DNA of 64,000 bases from Sipunculus nudus (Eukaryota; Annelida; Sipuncula; Golfingiida; Sipunculidae). Of the stretch, positions 52,236 through 63,530 are shown piece by piece; the stretch's first letter is position 1; each line of letters starts with the position of its first letter. The stretch is taken from contig CM049310.1 in the NCBI GenBank assembly GCA_026874595.1, positions 2,356,001 to 2,420,000 on the forward strand, in the 5' to 3' direction. The translations under genes were made by a program, and so were the position numbers. The notes under the pieces are model-generated. The model was given only the letters and a program-made list of their open reading frames with translations, did no database searches and was not told the DNA's origin.

Positions 52236-55003
52236 TAGTATAAGAAACTAGGTCTAATGAAGTATACATTGAATTTAACAAAAACATAATAAGCAATGTA
52301 CAGTTTGATAATGCTTCAAGTTCATCTTCATTAAAAATCCACTTTCCAAGAATTTTTTGCCTGAGCTTGAATGTAAGGCCTTGACTGCGGTGTTTGCTCT
52401 CTGCTCAATGCTTTTTATTTGACCTGGGTTTTGTCAAGTTTTATATTCTGCAATATTCTTGCCTAAAATATTTTACATTGACAGAGGCAAATGGACCAGA
52501 CTGAAGACAGCCATAAGCAGAATTATGTTCTGATCTGACTTAGAAATTTGTGTCCATAAGACAGGTACAAAAGGGTATACAGAGTTGCATGTTCTGGCGA
52601 CCATGTAAATTGCCTTGACATTACCTGCAGTTATCCAACACAGGAAAGCTGTATTTTCAAAGATGCATTTACAGTATTATCCACATACATTTAAGTGTGT
52701 ATATGTAAAATGTAATTTGCCCATGATGAACTCAAAATTGCAGACCCCTTTCTGTGATAAATAATAATTCTGTATATATCCAAGGGAACTGGAAGAGAGA
52801 ATGGTTCCAAGAAATAATCTATTTTTATGATGATCATTCATTAGTTTAGCTGCTTGCACCATTACAATGATATGTAAAAAAAACTAACCACTTGTTAATA
52901 ACAAAAGCAAATGAGTCAAACATTTAGATGCTGACATTAATTTCCTTTCAAATATTTTTTTTTAGAAATATGAGTTCTGTAGTTCATTGATGTTTCATAT
53001 GATGCAAAAACTGTCAAATCCAAACAAAAAGGTAAAATATTATCTCAGCATGCCATATGAACTATAAACTATGATCTTAATTGAGCTCACTTCCTCTTTA
53101 CAAATATAGAAGCATATGTTACACAGTATACTTAACTAAAATATATGTTATTATAACACACCTCAGCTCAAGTTTCTTCTTCTCAACAAGTCTCTTTCTT
53201 GAATTAGCTTGGGCTGCAGCACATTCTTTGGATGGATCCTCATACTGAAAATGATGACAAGTGTTCATTTTTGTAAAAAAAAAAATTATAAACAAATAGG
53301 TCAGTGATATATGGAAGATTTCATTCAAACAACAGTTTCAACTGATTAAATATGGCTTTTGGTTTTAAGGCAGAAGAAAGGTTGGGTTCTCAGGCACTTT
53401 TTTATAAATCAGTGTAGGAGGACAAAATCCTTGTGGCTCCTTACGAATATTATAATTTTTTTAGATAAGTATTTCATATAATCAGCGGACAGCATGATAA
53501 TAACAGAATCTTTTTGCTGAACAGGTGAAAGCACATCATAACAAAATGAAATATTGAATTTGTTTATATATTGTTATTTTAATAAATGTCTAAGGCTCTA
53601 AGCAACTGGAGCTCAAATTTGGTAAATTTCTACTGAAAATTAAAATTTTTATGTGGGGATGCAGGAGAAACCAGCCCCGTTTTTGTTTGTTGGAGTAAAA
53701 TAAGTTGAAAGTGGTAAAGTGACCATTTGGGGAAAGTGGTAAAGTGACCTTTTGGGAAGTGTCTAGATCCATTAGGGATTAGGTGGGTGAATAAAAGGAA
53801 CATAAATATCCTTCTGGTGTTGGTTAAAATGCAGAATAATGTAATAGATGAATAAAATAATCTACACCTTAGCTGAAGACTTATGGATTCATATGCTTTA
53901 TTGTTGAAACGTTACTGTCTGAGGATTTTTATTAAACTGCTATTTAGTCTTAGAAATACTGTAAATGAGTTTTGCATGACCAGAGCAAAATCAGCTGAAC
54001 ATGTACTGTATGTATACTTGGACACTGTTAAAATGAAAATTCTTATACATATATGGTGTGGCACTTACTGCAAGATATCTGCTCTTGAGTTGTGGAGCTA
54101 GTTTTTTTATATCCTTTTTGAAGAAGGACCAGTTTTTAGGTGCCCAATCTTTGTTATCTGTGGGTCCATCATCTTCACTGGTCTTCTTATTCTTGATGGG
54201 TGGAAGGTTTGTATCCTGTAAGAAATTTAAAAATATATATAATAGTCTGTACAAATGCCTCTTTATGCATGAATTTGTGCCATTTTTTAAGATGTAATCC
54301 AGAATAAACATTTATGGTCTAAAGGTTGCACAAGGTATTTTGCTGTTTCCTGAGTGGAATAAAATATATTAACTTGCACCGATAAATAATAAATATTGGT
54401 CATTCAACTTAATGATCGCAGTTATAAGACTCAGTATAGACAAAAATCGTGTGTATAGGATGATACTGTTCAGCTGTGTGAAGAATGGTCCATCACCATA
54501 AACAATTCAGCATATCACAAAATAAATGTTTTAAATGGCAAATTATATTATGTTCACAAAATTTGCCTGGCACCTGCAAACCACCACAGCATCCTCAAAC
54601 AAACATACAACAAACATTATTTGTCAAAATGGTCTTTAAAAAATTGCAAGAAAAAATTATGGGTCCTGGAACAGACTTTGCTGTAGATCGAGTATGCATA
54701 TGAAATTGAAGTAAATTTGTTTTACTGGGTATAAATCTATAATTTAGAATTAATATTGTTTTTAAATACCATCATTTAATGTTAAGTGATTTACCAGTCT
54801 TTCTCTTGGATCATAATATCAGTAACACAGACATTATATGATTACAATTATATAAAAAAAATGACATTTTTACATCACTGCACAGGACACCTGCTGAACT
54901 TCAGATGGTCACTGGCAATTTACCAACAAGGAATGATCATGTTTCATATGGTCATTGACAACATGAAGATTTATTCTACCATTGGAAGTATACTCACTGC
55001 CAT
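49339..55003 (-). CDS. Lys/Arg-rich helical protein, 182 aa, probable ciliary gene
   Basis: Seven coding exons in order: 54998-55003, 54069-54215, 53162-53244, 51432-51503, 50872-50929, 49954-50076 and 49339-49398. All have GT-AG ends, and split codons join in phase to 549 bases ending in TGA. The first exon contributes only Met-Ala (context CCAAAATGGCA) before a GTGAGT donor. The protein has an acidic/lysine start, a DWAPKNWSFFKKDIKKL block, then charged helices (KRLVEKKKLELRYHQPATDE, AAEARNRIRIMRLRYQANR) and a C-terminal DRLDKLARTRVEALL helix. No signal peptide or membrane segment is seen. I cannot name the family. The short helical make-up and an upstream X-box suggest an axonemal or ciliary protein, which is inference. 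Confidence 0.8.
52166..52234. repeat. (TA)n microsatellite, about 69 bp
   Basis: Uninterrupted TA run in the intron between the exons ending at 53162 and starting at 51503 of the minus-strand gene. Confidence 0.95.
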
Positions 55004-55175
55004 TTTGGCCTTTCTTTATTCATATATGTTCTGCACTGACGGCCTGTGCAGTAAATGAACCAGGATTTCTCGATCTGGAGATATGGGGCCGTTCTTTATC
55101 ACATTCTGTTATATGATGTTCACATAAAATAGCAAAATATCATCATTGGATAGACAAGGAACCGGAAGCGTCTTT

Positions 55176-55188
55176 GTTGCTAGGCAAC
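55176..55188. promoter_or_regulatory. RFX X-box GTTGCTAGGCAAC
   Basis: A perfect inverted GTTGC/GCAAC pair with a 3-base spacer, the binding form of RFX factors that drive ciliary genes in animals. It lies 173 bp upstream of the ATG at 55003. An ETS-like ACCGGAAGC precedes it at about 55161. Confidence 0.7.
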
Positions 55189-56236
55189 AGTACTTTTCAT
55201 AGATTGGTTCCTGTCTCATTGTTATTGAACACTAAACAGTAAGCTATAAGTTTACAAATATATTTTGTTAACTATTAAATAAGAATAAAAAACAACATTT
55301 ATTATATATACGAGATGCGAGTTTATAGTTCAAAAGAGATAAAATATGAAAATGTAAAATCAAACGCGTGTAAAAAGTTGAAACAAGTCTAGAAAAAAGT
55401 GTAGTATAATTAAAATATATCAGGAAGAAATTTTACATGCTGAAACATTATTTTGTTATAACAAGTGTGAGAAGTGGTTTTCAACAAAAAAAATATCAGC
55501 TTCATTTTGTTTAAGAATACAAACATTTTCTGTAGATATTCAATAATTTTTATATTTTCCTCAAGGCCCAAATATAAATAATAATCCTTTTCCAATCAAT
55601 AAATTGCAGTATGACCTGATTTTATATTACACTGCATAGTTCCGGTGTGACAGGGAGTGTTGTGTGGACACACAAAACACCAGGCTCATAAACCACTGCC
55701 CTTATAAATATGCACGTAGAGTAAGTACCAAGCACTGTGATTTGTATACTGGGCACGACTGTAGAATAACTCACGCACCTCCCTGAGGCACAACATTCCT
55801 GTGAACAGGAAACGTTTTTATGTCCAGCTGCTTATATCTTAATTTTGACATTTACTGTTATCTGCCTGAGGCTGCCTCTTCATACTTCTCCATTACATGA
55901 ATCCTGAACATCATACCGTCCATACTGTAAACACTCATAACCTCGTCAAGACAGTGCGTGAGTGATCCTCCATACTGACTGCCTTGTATAAGGATTAGAG
56001 GTGCAGACCTGACCACCCCCTAGTGGTTGGTCCATCACATAAGTGGTCCGGTCCTGGTCTAGCCCGATTGAATCAGACACTAAGATAAAAGGGTTTTTAT
56101 CTTGGAGTTCGATTCAATCGAGCTAGTCCTGGTCCAGTCCAGCTGTAGGAGGTCCAGCCCATGAGGTAGACTGGTCCAAGTGGTTTGGTCCATTTATTAA
56201 AATATCTAAAAAAATCAATTAAAATTGTAGTTTTTA
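55189..56236. other. Upstream region, no gene recognised
   Basis: AT-rich to about 55950. At about 56040-56160 a loose inverted repeat (CCTGGTCTAGCCCGATTGAATC against GATTCAATCGAGCTAG) resembles the palindrome-rich style of 13681-14220. No exon on the plus strand was found to share the X-box promoter. Confidence 0.4.
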
Positions 56237-57033
56237 GCTCAGCTGACTATAAGTCATCTGAGCTATAGTCGTGGTCCATTGTCTGTCGTCCGTCCGTCGG
56301 TCCGTAGATGTGGCACGTTTTGAAACTGTAAGACCTAGGAATCCAAAATTCAGCATAATGTTAGATGTCCCCAAGATCTCCAACCAAGCCGAAAACTGGG
56401 TCTTTGCGACTTCATTCCTTTGAGAAATTAAGGAAAAACCTCAATTTTTTATTAAAAACCTATTTTCACACTTCAGGACTGCCTAATATCAAAACCACTC
56501 ATCTGTTTTTCCTCATATTTCCTATAAATAATCCTCTATATAATTCCTATGTACATGCCAGAAATTAGGTCTGTATTATATAATTTAAAAAAGTTATGGG
56601 CCCAAACAATGCATTTTGTAAATAATCAGGAAAGAAATTTTATCACTTAACACAAAACTTGTTAAAGCTAAGCACTTTTTTTCCAGTAATATTACTTTTA
56701 TTAATCAAAATTAAATTGTAAACCCAAAATTAGATCAAAATCTTTTAAAATTTTTAAATTATTAGCAAAAATAAAAAATTGGTACCTTAAATTTTGCCCA
56801 AATTTGACCACGGCACGTTTTTTTCCTGTAACTGCTGTGGATTTAATTTTCAAAGCAAGTTTTTGTTAGCATTTCAATTGTTAACACCAAAAATTTGAAA
56901 CCAGTTGATCAAAAACTGTAGATTTTCTTCAAGTTTTCAAGCACCATGTCACATATTGCTTGTGTTATGCAGTTTGCTAGAGCTCCGCTCCCGAGCTTCA
57001 GCTCTAAGTTCCTTAAATTTGGCATACAGTAAG
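56237..57033 (+). repeat. Interspersed repeat copy, cut by the retrotransposon
   Basis: Matches 10037-10850 closely, beginning AGCTCAGCTGACTATAAGTC with a shorter GTCC tract. The match stops at GGCATACAGT, exactly where the LTR begins. The remainder should resume beyond the right LTR, outside the window. Confidence 0.85.
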
Positions 57034-58182
57034 TGTCACCAGACAATAGGTGACAATATGTACGGTGTTTTGTATCATAGTTTAACGAAGTCTGTTCTCT
57101 ATTGATATTGACGTGAAACGTCATCCTAAAGCGTTGACAGGTCTTGATTGTATATATATATATTGTGTATTCTTGTATGAAATCCCATCGGCTATCAGCT
57201 GATTTATCCGTGTCACGCTTCGGTGTATTATTACATTTTGGTATGTGGGTCGCCATGGTGACGCTAACAGTCAAACTAGGTCACATATATCCTTATATGG
57301 GACACTTGAGAAATAAGCCAATCAGAGAACCGGATTGCCGTACACAGTGAACAGGCGATTGTGACGTCAGACTTCAAGAAGAGACGCTGATCGTTGGTTC
57401 AGTTGGGTCTTGAAGCTTGAGGTGGCAGCACGCACGCACGGGAATAGGAACATTGAAACGCCAGGAACGGCATAGAAGCAAGCTTCTACATGAGGCAAGG
57501 ACCCAGCTCATGAGAACTCAGCCGTGCTGCCGACAGAGCTTCGTATTGGCGATAAAGTGAAAGAGCGCTCGTCACCTGCCGGCCTATTTCAGCTTGACCT
57601 AGATACATAACCGCCGTAAGCCGTGAAACCATTGCTACACGAGCAAGGTCAAGGACTCTAAGCTCTACGTAAACAAAGAGCGCTATTGCATTCATGTGAA
57701 CGTAAACCTACCCGGGTCGCTGACAAGCAAGATCAGCTGAAGATCGCTAAACTCAGAAAGACTAGATCTATATGGTGCTAACCATACGCTAGATTCTACA
57801 CAAAACAGTAACCAGAGATCTCTGAAGGAACTGGACTTTATGGTTTTTTTATACAAACCATGGACTCAGTAAATATCCTGTAATTTTAATGTGAAGAACT
57901 GTCGTATTGACACATCAACGCACACACTCACATTTGTGTCTCTGTAAGTATTGTCTTGAATTATATTTGTGAATTTAACCTGATGTCTCATAGTTTCTAT
58001 TGATCTGGGTGTATGATTGTCTGGTATTTTAATACACGTCCTTAAAAGAACCTGGAAATGTCACCTGTAATGACCGGGATCTAATTTCTTGATGAGTGAA
58101 ATCAAGTGGCGAGCGTAAACCCATCGTATGGTTTTATAGGATATATCCGTTGTAAAGTTTTCACGTTAAGTTAGGGGTGACA
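57034..58182 (+). repeat. Left LTR, 1149 bp
   Basis: Begins TGTCACCAGACAATAGG and ends TTAGGGGTGACA. A TA-rich TATA-like stretch lies at about 57149-57165, a GACGTGAAACGTC palindrome at about 57108-57120 and a TGACGTCA CRE at 57362-57369. The 5 bases before it are GTAAG. Confidence 0.95.
57362..57369. promoter_or_regulatory. CRE palindrome in the LTR
   Basis: TGACGTCA, conserved in the right LTR (63874-63881) and in the solo LTR (21306-21313), so it is probably part of the LTR promoter. Confidence 0.5.
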
Positions 58183-58187
58183 TTGTA

Positions 58188-58205
58188 TGGCGAGCGTGCC
58201 AGGAT
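58188..58205 (+). promoter_or_regulatory. Putative primer-binding site
   Basis: TGGCGAGCGTGCCAGGAT starts 5 bases after the LTR. TGG complements a tRNA CCA end. I could not assign the tRNA. A related TGGCGAGCGT word also occurs inside the LTR at about 58107. Confidence 0.55.
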
Positions 58206-58902
58206 ATAATTAGCCTTAAAAAAACTGGCTAATTACAGTAAGTTTCAGAAGTTTTGAACTGAGAAAACAGTACTGATACCAGACATTCATATACTCAATC
58301 TAGAGTTGATCTGAATTAATAATTGGAAATGACACCAAACTGATGTTGTAGTGTATACTTGCACAATGAAATTACCCCACTGTTAGGAGTTAATATTTAT
58401 TCAGTGAGAATATTACCTGAAGCACAACATTGTTTCAAGATCGGCATATACCTTGTAGATTTGGCTAGAACACATGCATGTTTTGTGAGTAATGCTAGTT
58501 CAGTGATACCTGGACATCATTATTGGGTTGATATAAACCCAGATTAGAGTGAAAATTTTTGATGTTGTTAGATACGCCCTGGTATAATTTTTTCTACATT
58601 AGTTTGTGATTGGTCACGTGGTAGGGTCTCTTGACAGGTAAGTTTACCCCTCCCGATTGGCATGGTAATCATAGGTGCATGGTGTTTATTGATATCTTGA
58701 TATCCATCCGTCCATCCGTCTGACCCTTCGTCCGACCTTCCGTCCGTCCGTCCGTATAAGTAGATTTTGATGCGTAGAGCTACCGTAGTGTTATTGTACG
58801 GATACCGCCGGTTCGTTAGGTTGGCTTTAACAGTACGTATTTACGGATTTTTAAGAGCGGATATTACTAGATACTGGAATCTTACTAGGTTAGAGCGTTA
58901 CC

Positions 58903-59388
58903 ATGGAAACGTTAGAGTCACTTGTTAGATGCGGACAGGCCTTCGGGCTTAAGGACCAGGCTTTACAAGATTATGTTGAGGCTAGACAGCGTGCGGATGA
59001 GGAACGTGAGGAAAGAGCTAGGCAACGTGAAATAGAGAAGGAACAGCGGGAATTAGAGCGTGAGCAGCGGGAATTAGAGCGCGAGCGAGAGGCTAGAGCC
59101 CACAAATTAGAGGTTCTAAGGTTAAAGTCTGACTCTGGGGTTAAAGAAGAGAGAAGTAGGGATGTATTCCCGAAAATCCAGCTTCCACCTTTTGATGAGG
59201 CTCACGATCAGCTAGATGCGTTTCTTGAGCGATTTGAACGATTAGCTGTATGTCAAGGCTATGATAGGGAGAATTGGGCGTTACACCTGAGTCCGTTACT
59301 GCAGGGTAAGGCGCTAGGGACTTACACACAGTTATCGGTTAGTGAGGCCATGGATTACGATAAGTTAAAGATAGCCTTGTTAAAGTGA
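58903..59388 (+). CDS. gag: Gag, N-terminal part, ended by an in-frame TGA
   Basis: 161 codons begin METLESLVRCGQAFG. Residues 30-72 are a Glu/Arg-rich coiled coil, followed by the gag helical region (FPKIQLPPFDEAHDQLDAF and WALHLSPLLQGKALGTY). The frame stops at TGA 59386-59388 just after IALLK. The next frame starts 6 bases on in the same phase and carries the rest of gag, so the stop splits one ancestral protein. Structural shell protein of the element's particle by family. A short GTCC-rich leader (about 58700-58760) precedes the start. Confidence 0.9.
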   Translation: METLESLVRCGQAFGLKDQALQDYVEARQRADEEREERARQREIEKEQRELEREQRELEREREARAHKLEVLRLKSDSGVKEERSRDVFPKIQLPPFDEAHDQLDAFLERFERLAVCQGYDRENWALHLSPLLQGKALGTYTQLSVSEAMDYDKLKIALLK

Positions 59389-59394
59389 TACCAA

Positions 59395-62300
59395 ATGACT
59401 GAAGAGGGTTATCGACACAAGTTTCGGACTTGTAGGCCTGAGCGAGGCGAAACGCCGAGTCAGTTTGCGGTGAGACTGAGTGGATACCTAGACCATTGGA
59501 TAGGGATGGCAGGGGTCGGAGGTGACTACGACGGGGTAGTTAACCTGTTAATGTGTGAGCAGTTCGTAAACTGCTGTAGTAGGGATCTCTCTATGTTTTT
59601 GAAAGAGAGACGGTGTCGTGACTTTGATAGTATGGTAGACTTAGCCGAGAGTTATACGGAGGCTCACGGTGTACACAGCCTTACAGCAGGTCCTCGTTAT
59701 GGCAATAATGTGCCGCGTCCAGCGCAACCCGTATCTCAGCCTAGAGAGAAGCGAGAGGTTGAGCGCAGTCCGGGCGGTCAGACATTTAAGCCATCAGGAG
59801 GCATCAGATGTTATTTATGTAATGAACTGGGACATAAGGCGCGGGAATGTAAGACTAGTGCCGGGTCGAGGCCTAGGTCTTCCCATCAAGTAGGGCGTGC
59901 TGCTGGCGATCAGCAGAGGTATAGGACTAATTTTAGCCCCCCGTATAACCCAAAACAGAAACCGGAGACTATGTCAATGGCAGTAGTCGAGGCGGAAACG
60001 GAGACAGTCGGTGCGGTGAAACCGGAAGTAGAGAGTCCGAGTCAGTCGTTAGGATTTGCTGCCCAGACAGAAGGCGGAATCTCGTTACCTGTGTGTGAAG
60101 GGCTGGTGAATGGTAAGTCAGCGAGGGTGCTGCGGGATTCGGGATGTTCCTCGGCAGGAATACGTGAGTCGTACGTGGAGCCGAATCAGTTCACCGGACA
60201 CCAGGTCGAGTGTAGGTTGTTCGACGGGTCTGTAAGACAATTTCCTACGGCTAGGATTAATGTGGACTGTGCGTACTTTGTCGGTACTATCGAGGCAATG
60301 GTGGTCGGGGATGCTGTATGTGATTTAGCGCTAGGTAACGTAGCGGGAGCGCGTGATCCGTATGATCCGGACCCGACGTGGAAGTCTGAGCGGTCCTCAG
60401 GCATAGTGTGTGACGGTGTAGAGTCACAAAAGGAGGTGTCGTCCGCGGTGGAGACACGGAGCGCTGCACGAGAGAAACAGATACCTACGCGTAGCTTGAA
60501 TGTTGCAAGCCCAGTTGCCGATGTGAGTCCGGCCGAATTTTTGAAGGCGCAGGAGGAGGATGGGTCTTTAGCGCCGTATTGGAGGCTAGCTAGAGAGGCT
60601 AGAAATGATAGTCCATTTAGAATTGAGGACGGATATTTAGTTCGGGTTGTGAGTGATAAACAGGGAAATCAAGATGGATCTCGAGTGGTGGTACCTCAGG
60701 CGTTACGGTACGACGTAATGAGGATGGGCCACGAAGCGGTTATGGCGGGCCATCAGGGCATAGACAAAACGCACGACCGCGTGAGAACTCAGTTTTTCTG
60801 GAAAGGGATGTATAATGACATTGCTGAGTTTTGCAAGTCCTGTCCCATTTGCCAGAAAACCATACCGAAAGGCAAGGTGCCTGGAGCTACGTTAGGCCAG
60901 ATGCCATTAATTGATGAGCCCTGGCGTAGAATTTCGATGGATCTGGTTGGGCCGATCCATCCAGCGTCTGAGAGAGGTCACAGGTATATTCTGACCGTTA
61001 TGGATTATGCCACTAGATATCCGGAGGCTGTTGCTTTAAAGAACATAGATACAGTCTCTGTGGCTGATGCGCTAGTTGATATTTATGCGCGGTTAGGAGT
61101 GCCGTCAGAGGTGCTTACTGACATGGGAACACAATTTACGTCAGACCTCATGCGAGAAGTTAGCCGTGTTTTGTCTGTAAGACAGCTCACCACTACTCCT
61201 TACCATCCTATGTGCAACGGAATGGTGGAGAGATTCAATGGAACGTTAAAGTTAATGTTGAAACGGATGTGCGAGGAAAGACCGCGAGATTGGGATCGGT
61301 ACCTCAGCGCCGTGCTTTTTGCGTACCGAGAAGCGCCACATGAGAGCACAGGGTTCTCACCCTTTGAGTTGCTCTATGGTAGGATCGTTAGAGGACCGAT
61401 GCGGATTCTAAGGGATCTGTGGACCAAGCGAGATACTAGCGTCGAGACTAAAACCACGTACCAATACGTCCTGGACCTACAAGACAAACTAAGCGACACA
61501 TGCGCGTTAGCTAGAGAGGCGTTGAACAAATCAGCGAACAGACACAAACTGTTATATGATAGAGGTAAATGCACGCGCAGGTTTGAGGCTGGAGACGAAG
61601 TTTTGTTGTTACTCCCGACGGAGCGGAACAAATTAATGGTACAGTGGAAAGGCCCCTATACTATTGTAAACAGGGTTGGGGACTTAGACTATCGGATTAA
61701 GATTGGCGATAAGGTTAAAACCTTCCACGTGAATATGCTGAAACGGTACCATGCTAGAAACGAGCCCCAGCATATTCTGGCAGCGGTAGCCAAGGGCGCA
61801 CCTGATTCTATACATGATCCTGACGGTGTAGACGGGGAAACAGAGCCTCCCGTGTTCGGAGAGTTAAACCCAGAAGGGATTGATGAGGATGCCCACATGT
61901 CGTTACCGTCGTATGCGCGCCGCCAGACTGAGCGAGATGTTCAGGTAAATGCTGACCTAGGCAAGTGTCAGCGCCGTGAAATACTCAGTCTGCTTAGGCA
62001 ATATGGGGATGTATTCACAGATGTACCCAAGCTTACCAATGTTGTAGAATGTAGCATTAAACTCTCATCTGATGTACCTGTAAAAACTAGGCCCTATAGG
62101 GTGCCTTTTGAACTGCGAGAGACAATGCGAACAGAAATCCAGGAAATGTTAAACTTAGGCATTATTGAACAGTCAGATTCTAGCTATGCGTCCCCCTGTA
62201 TCCTGCTTAGGAAACCTGACGGTAAGACTAGATTCGTGATAGACTACCGAAAGCTGAACCAATCAGTCGTGTTCGATCCTGAACCCATGCCGGATCCAGA

Positions 62301-63336
62301 AACACTATTTGTCAAAGTCGCGAAAAGCCAGTATTTTACAAAGCTTGACCTGACGAAAGGTTACTGGCAGATCCCTGTTTCTGAGGAATCCAGGGATAAG
62401 ACGGCCTTTGTTACACCCGATGGCCATTACCAATTTAGGGTTATGCCATTCGGCCTGGTAACTGCCGGAGCGGTTTTCACCCGCATGATGCGGAAAATGT
62501 TCAGCGACATGCCGAATGTAGTATGTTATGTAGATGACGTGTTAATACACGCAGAGACTTGGGACGAGCACTTAAGAACTCTTAGAGAAGTGCTAGTTAG
62601 ACTAGAATGTGCAAACTTAGCAGCTAAACCAGCTAAGACCTTCATAGGCTACCAGAGCCTAGAGTTTTTGGGACACCTTGTAGGCACGGGCAACTTGGCC
62701 ACTAATCCAGTTTTGCTCAAGAGAATACAGAGCACTGATAGACCTAAGACAAAGAAGGCTTTGCGAGCATTCCTAGGTCTTACAGGGTACTATCGAAAAT
62801 TCGTGCCAAACTATGCGGAAATAGCGGTGCCCTTGACTGATCTAACGCGTAAAGGTCAACCTAACAAACTAGACTGGAAACCCGTAAACGAGAACGCGTA
62901 CTGTTCTCTAAAGGCTAAACTGTCAGACCCTCCCATACTGAAGCTACCTGATTTCAGTAAACGATTTTATTTGAAATGTGATGCATCTGATGTGGGTATT
63001 GGCTGTATCCTGATGCAAAGACACGAGGGGATCATGCACCCAGTAGCTTATGCCAGTCGTAAACTATTGCCCAGGGAGAGAAATTACTCCACCATCGAGA
63101 AAGAGTCATTAGCAATTGTATGGTCTGTACAGAAATTTGAGATGTACCTGGCTTGTAGACCGTTCACCATTCAGACCGACCACAAACCATTAAAGTGTAT
63201 TAGCAAATCAAAATGTGCTAATAAGAGAGTAATGAGATGGGCACTGGTTCTACAAGAGTTTAGATTTGATATTGAAGCAGTGTCAGGTAAACTAAACCAT
63301 GGACCTGATTTTCTTAGCAGACTGCCTGAGTGTTAG
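59395..63336 (+). CDS. pol: Gag C-terminus plus Pol: knuckle, protease, integrase, RT, RNase H (1313 aa)
   Basis: Residues 1-110 finish the gag helical region. A CX2CX4HX4C knuckle lies at C139-C152. Protease has the DSG motif at D248. Integrase has its zinc domain at H446, H453, C483, C486, and the DD35E triad at D516, D576 and E612. A GPY/F-type module (WKGPYTIVNRVGDLDYRI) ends near the HVNMLKRY motif. Reverse transcriptase spans about 890-1130 with D985 and YVDD at 1045-1048. RNase H spans about 1180-1305, with D1196 and a TDHKPL motif. Catalytic residues are all present. Met 59395 follows the gag TGA in the same frame, so it may not be a true start. Family relatives copy RNA to DNA in cytoplasmic particles and then integrate. 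Confidence 0.95.
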   Translation: MTEEGYRHKFRTCRPERGETPSQFAVRLSGYLDHWIGMAGVGGDYDGVVNLLMCEQFVNCCSRDLSMFLKERRCRDFDSMVDLAESYTEAHGVHSLTAGPRYGNNVPRPAQPVSQPREKREVERSPGGQTFKPSGGIRCYLCNELGHKARECKTSAGSRPRSSHQVGRAAGDQQRYRTNFSPPYNPKQKPETMSMAVVEAETETVGAVKPEVESPSQSLGFAAQTEGGISLPVCEGLVNGKSARVLRDSGCSSAGIRESYVEPNQFTGHQVECRLFDGSVRQFPTARINVDCAYFVGTIEAMVVGDAVCDLALGNVAGARDPYDPDPTWKSERSSGIVCDGVESQKEVSSAVETRSAAREKQIPTRSLNVASPVADVSPAEFLKAQEEDGSLAPYWRLAREARNDSPFRIEDGYLVRVVSDKQGNQDGSRVVVPQALRYDVMRMGHEAVMAGHQGIDKTHDRVRTQFFWKGMYNDIAEFCKSCPICQKTIPKGKVPGATLGQMPLIDEPWRRISMDLVGPIHPASERGHRYILTVMDYATRYPEAVALKNIDTVSVADALVDIYARLGVPSEVLTDMGTQFTSDLMREVSRVLSVRQLTTTPYHPMCNGMVERFNGTLKLMLKRMCEERPRDWDRYLSAVLFAYREAPHESTGFSPFELLYGRIVRGPMRILRDLWTKRDTSVETKTTYQYVLDLQDKLSDTCALAREALNKSANRHKLLYDRGKCTRRFEAGDEVLLLLPTERNKLMVQWKGPYTIVNRVGDLDYRIKIGDKVKTFHVNMLKRYHARNEPQHILAAVAKGAPDSIHDPDGVDGETEPPVFGELNPEGIDEDAHMSLPSYARRQTERDVQVNADLGKCQRREILSLLRQYGDVFTDVPKLTNVVECSIKLSSDVPVKTRPYRVPFELRETMRTEIQEMLNLGIIEQSDSSYASPCILLRKPDGKTRFVIDYRKLNQSVVFDPEPMPDPETLFVKVAKSQYFTKLDLTKGYWQIPVSEESRDKTAFVTPDGHYQFRVMPFGLVTAGAVFTRMMRKMFSDMPNVVCYVDDVLIHAETWDEHLRTLREVLVRLECANLAAKPAKTFIGYQSLEFLGHLVGTGNLATNPVLLKRIQSTDRPKTKKALRAFLGLTGYYRKFVPNYAEIAVPLTDLTRKGQPNKLDWKPVNENAYCSLKAKLSDPPILKLPDFSKRFYLKCDASDVGIGCILMQRHEGIMHPVAYASRKLLPRERNYSTIEKESLAIVWSVQKFEMYLACRPFTIQTDHKPLKCISKSKCANKRVMRWALVLQEFRFDIEAVSGKLNHGPDFLSRLPEC

Positions 63337-63530
63337 GATGTAATGAGCTTAATGTCTAGCCAGGTAAGTCTAAACATGTACAGGATTTTGCCCTGTGTCA
63401 TAGACCGTGGGCATGTACTAATGACAACTTGTTACATGACTTTTATGTATTGCTATATGTAAATATGTTTAGCTGGACCCTGTGAGATAGAACGATACGA
63501 TGTTTCGAGAAAATACCGTGTATTTTCTTT

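Noticed and set aside
56100-56125. tRNA gene suggested by a GTTCGATTCAATC B-box-like word
   Set aside because: There is no A box or cloverleaf around it. It belongs to a loose inverted repeat.
59386-59388. Selenocysteine or gag-pol readthrough codon
   Set aside because: The stop lies mid-gag, not at the gag/pol boundary. There is no visible reason to expect recoding, and a simple nonsense change is the plainer reading.
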